Below are positions 5,639 to 7,658 of a DNA stretch of 7,658 nucleotides, piece after piece. Position 1 is the first letter of the stretch. Each line of letters opens with the position of its first letter. The position numbers and the translations under genes are program-made. Source of the DNA: Methanocorpusculum sp. (GTDB lineage Archaea > Halobacteriota > Methanomicrobia > Methanomicrobiales > Methanocorpusculaceae); assembly GCA_029987045.1 (NCBI GenBank), contig DALTWN010000043.1, forward strand, positions 1-7,658, in the 5' to 3' direction. Below the pieces are notes generated by a model. The model did no database searches. It worked only from the letters and a program-made list of their open reading frames with translations, and had not been told where the DNA came from.

Positions 5639-7141
5639 ATGCCATCCATGGAGCATTCAAAGAACCGCGGAACCAGCACGCTGGTCCGTAGAGCACTGCC
5701 GGTTCTCGTACTGGCAGTCTCTCTGATCCTGATGACCGGAGCTGTCGCCGCAGATATGGCGTATACTCCGAGCACTGCCTGGTACACCGACCACCAGAGC
5801 CCCTACACGGTTTCGACCGCAGAGGATCTCGCAGGTCTTTCCCAGATCGTCGCATCCGGAACAGACACCTTCGCAGGAAAGACCATTCTGCTCGGTGCCG
5901 ATATCCAGATGAACACCAACCTCAAAGACATAAAAGAAGTCCTGAACCTCAAGAATTTCGCCTCGATCGGACCATCTACCGAGACTCCGTTCGAAGGTAC
6001 ATTCGATGGTCAGGGACACACCATCAGCGGACTCTATTCCACCGGAAACGGTCTGTTCTACACCGGAAACAACTGTGTCATCAAGAACCTGAACATCGTT
6101 GATTCCTCGATTGTGTCTCCGAATCCGATAACCGGTGCGGTCATCGGCTACTCGCTCGGCGACTCGGCCATCGAGAACTGTCATGTCCGCGACACCACCG
6201 TCTATGTCACCAGTGTCGGTACCGGTGATGTCGGCGGTATCGCCGGTCTCGTCGTCAAAGGATATCTGCTGGGATGTTCCGTCGAGAACTGTACGATCGT
6301 CTGTGCGAACGCCGACTACACCGGCGGTATCGTCGGATATGCCGATGATGAAACTGCCTTCGCCGGCTGCAGCGCAAAGAATACCGTTGTCATCTGCGGC
6401 AAGAGCGGCAGCGGCGGTATCATCGGCTATGCATTCACCGATGTGTTCCTGAACAGCTGTACGGTCGACACCTGCTACATCGAATCCCTCTACGACAACT
6501 ATGTCGGCGGTATCGCAGGATACGGCGGATCCGAGGCAACATTCGACAACTGTCTGGTCACCAATTCGGAAGTCAAGGCATACAAGCACAGCGTCGGCGG
6601 TATCGCAGGATACACATACCGTGCAATATTCACCGGTATCGCATCCAAGGTCGAGAACACGGTCGTGGAAAGCGAGATCGAAGAGTATGTCGGCGGATTC
6701 ATCGGATCGACCAACAAACCGATTCTTATCACTGTAGCAAACACCCGGAACTGTGAACTGGTCAGTTCCCGCGTCGTCGGCGGTATCGAAGGATATTCCA
6801 CGAACGTCGGCATTCTCGTCGGACGCGGAACGATTTCAGCGAATGCGGATCCGGTGAAGATCTCGACCTCGATCGTCGGCAACCCGAACGCACCGGAAAC
6901 CACCGACAAGACACTGTTCAATCTTGCAGGAACCTCCTATACCGATAACGGATGGATCGTCAGCACCAAAGAGACCGAAATCGTCAACGGCCAGGTCTAC
7001 GGAACCCCGGACAAGGTCTTTGTCGTTCCGGAAGTCTTCAGCGACCTGAACCAGAAAGAGACCGCAAAGACCCCGCTGCCGATCGCAGGAATCATTGCCG
7101 GTCTCGGCGCAGCAGCAGTCTTCCTTGCAAGAAGACACTAA
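5639..7141 (+). CDS. Secreted GLUG-repeat surface protein with C-terminal membrane anchor
   Basis: This 500-residue protein begins with a signal peptide: arginines at 17-18, a hydrophobic stretch at about 20-34, and a likely cut after AVAA (35-38). Residues 55-160 hold YTVSTAEDLAGLSQIV and FEGTFDGQGHTISGL-like stretches that often precede GLUG repeats. Eight GLUG-like motifs (VGGIAGY type) have their first glycine at 166, 199, 229, 259, 290, 320, 352 and 381, a period of 29-33 residues, suggesting a right-handed beta-helix. Cysteines sit 14-15 residues after that glycine in repeats 1-5 (C181, C213, C244, C274, C305). The end PLPIAGIIAGLGAAAVFLARRH-like segment (479-500) is a single membrane helix with a basic tail, as in methanogen envelope proteins. 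It probably sits outside the cell, anchored at the C-terminus; adhesion is a guess. ATG 5639 has no ribosome site; ATG 5648 is an alternative with the same signal peptide. Confidence 0.85.
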   Translation: MPSMEHSKNRGTSTLVRRALPVLVLAVSLILMTGAVAADMAYTPSTAWYTDHQSPYTVSTAEDLAGLSQIVASGTDTFAGKTILLGADIQMNTNLKDIKEVLNLKNFASIGPSTETPFEGTFDGQGHTISGLYSTGNGLFYTGNNCVIKNLNIVDSSIVSPNPITGAVIGYSLGDSAIENCHVRDTTVYVTSVGTGDVGGIAGLVVKGYLLGCSVENCTIVCANADYTGGIVGYADDETAFAGCSAKNTVVICGKSGSGGIIGYAFTDVFLNSCTVDTCYIESLYDNYVGGIAGYGGSEATFDNCLVTNSEVKAYKHSVGGIAGYTYRAIFTGIASKVENTVVESEIEEYVGGFIGSTNKPILITVANTRNCELVSSRVVGGIEGYSTNVGILVGRGTISANADPVKISTSIVGNPNAPETTDKTLFNLAGTSYTDNGWIVSTKETEIVNGQVYGTPDKVFVVPEVFSDLNQKETAKTPLPIAGIIAGLGAAAVFLARRH

Positions 7142-7143
7142 CC

Positions 7144-7156
7144 ATCTTCTTTTTTA
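7144..7156 (+). terminator. Oligo-T transcript end after the surface-protein gene
   Basis: A pyrimidine-rich run with six consecutive T residues (in ATCTTCTTTTTTA) begins a few nt after the stop codon. Archaeal RNA polymerase ends transcription at such runs without a hairpin. Bases 7157-7242, between the two convergent genes, show nothing else I can name. Confidence 0.5.
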
Positions 7157-7242
7157 CCGACAGTCAGTCGGCCCAATCAGATACGTATCTCTACACGAAT
7201 ACCCGATAGCCAATACCAAGTGTATCTCGAAAATTCTTTCAA

Positions 7243-7623
7243 TTATCTGTAATATTTAGAAACATCAAGATACATCGGAACAGTCTCATTACCTTTTGCA
7301 GATTCAACAAGACAAAAACCGTAATGGCTGTAAAAATCTACAGCATAATTGTATGCATCAACCGTAATAAATCGCCCCCCTTCTGCAGCAATAAGTTCCC
7401 AAACATCACTGAAAAATTCTCCGAGTAATTTACCACCATACCCTCTCTTTTGAAATTTTTTGTCAACCGCAAGTCTAGCAAGTTTATGAGCTGGATATTT
7501 CCGGTACGGATAACTTTCAATAGAATCGGATGGACTGACATTGCCACGTTCCAAAGTATCTGGAACAAGAGTATAATATCCAACAAGAGAAGAACCAACA
7601 TACAAATCTAAAGATACCCCCAA
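7243..7623 (-). CDS. GNAT-family N-acetyltransferase, 5' end probably frameshifted
   Basis: The 126 residues read from TTG 7623 cover most of a GNAT fold, which moves an acetyl group from acetyl-CoA to an amine. SLVGYYTL (12-19) is the early strand, KLARLAVDKKFQKRGYGGKLL (47-67 region) holds the acetyl-CoA pyrophosphate loop QKRGYG (58-63), and AVDFYSHYGF (94-103) is the closing motif with candidate catalytic Y98. Relatives such as the TacT-type toxins are about 160-175 residues, so some 40 residues are missing at the front. The missing part seems to continue in another frame (7658-7623), which reads LNFAKSQGNMGI, typical of the segment before this strand. The two frames meet at five G residues (C5 on the + strand, 7617-7621); one extra G would join them. 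TTG 7623 is thus a doubtful start. The gene is visibly more AT-rich than its neighbour. An antitoxin upstream would lie outside the window. Confidence 0.7.
   Translation of the reverse strand: MGVSLDLYVGSSLVGYYTLVPDTLERGNVSPSDSIESYPYRKYPAHKLARLAVDKKFQKRGYGGKLLGEFFSDVWELIAAEGGRFITVDAYNYAVDFYSHYGFCLVESAKGNETVPMYLDVSKYYR
7617..7621 (-). other. Homopolymer at the suspected GNAT frameshift
   Basis: The run of five C residues (G on the coding strand) is where the frame encoding LNFAKSQGNMGI runs toward a TAG at 7608-7610 and the frame encoding the GNAT core opens. Adding one G gives a continuous GNMGIWGVSLDLYVG reading. It may be a mutation, a sequencing error or a slippage site. Confidence 0.45.
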
Positions 7624-7658
7624 ATACCCATATTTCCTTGGGATTTAGCAAAATTCAA

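Noticed and set aside
5657..6589. A 310-codon - strand open frame opposite the surface-protein gene
   Set aside because: It arises from the repeated codons of the GLUG repeats read backwards; no start site or family resemblance.

Overview
The window most likely comes from a methanogenic euryarchaeon, plausibly a Methanocorpusculum/Methanomicrobiales-type genome. This rests on roughly 50% GC, TATA-type promoters, oligo-T ends, a consensus GAGGTGAT Shine-Dalgarno site, an AAA_14/DUF4143 ATPase, and a GLUG-type surface protein ending in a 'PLP...GLGAAA...RR' membrane tail. The taxon is inferred from protein style only. Six complete genes lie on the + strand, and one gene on the - strand runs off the right edge.

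Left part (1-2110): a leader with a TATA-like box and hairpins precedes a divergent class I ketol-acid reductoisomerase (KARI, ilvC-like). It is followed 5 nt later by a ten-helix EamA/DMT transporter, so the two look like one transcription unit. The KARI keeps its catalytic and metal-binding residues, but several near-invariant residues beside them are replaced. A paralogue with altered substrate, paired with an exporter, is a reasonable guess.

Middle part (2111-5537): a block of genes of the kind that move between genomes (toxin-antitoxin and regulatory ATPase types). It holds a Panacea-domain (DUF4065) antitoxin with a strong ribosome binding site and, 2 nt after its stop, what looks like the first 32 codons of a PemK/MazF-type toxin cut off at the KRRP motif. 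The cut lies inside a 34-bp stretch that matches the 3' end of the EamA gene at 31 of 34 positions, so the Panacea/toxin segment is flanked by imperfect direct repeats. Next come a perfect-stem inverted repeat, a class II Fic protein, three copies of GAAAAACGT spaced exactly 33 bp apart, a good TATA box, and an AAA_14/DUF4143 ATPase with a PD-(D/E)XK-like C-terminus.

Right part (5538-7658): a 500-residue secreted, membrane-anchored repeat protein has eight GLUG-like repeats of about 30 residues and a cysteine at the same place in five consecutive repeats. An oligo-T run follows. On the - strand there is a GNAT acetyltransferase whose 5' end seems frameshifted at a run of five G residues (CCCCC on the + strand) close to the window edge.

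The most unusual items are the repeat-bounded Panacea/truncated-toxin segment, the odd KARI with its transporter, the 33-bp phased repeats before the ATPase, and the cysteine ladder in the surface protein.
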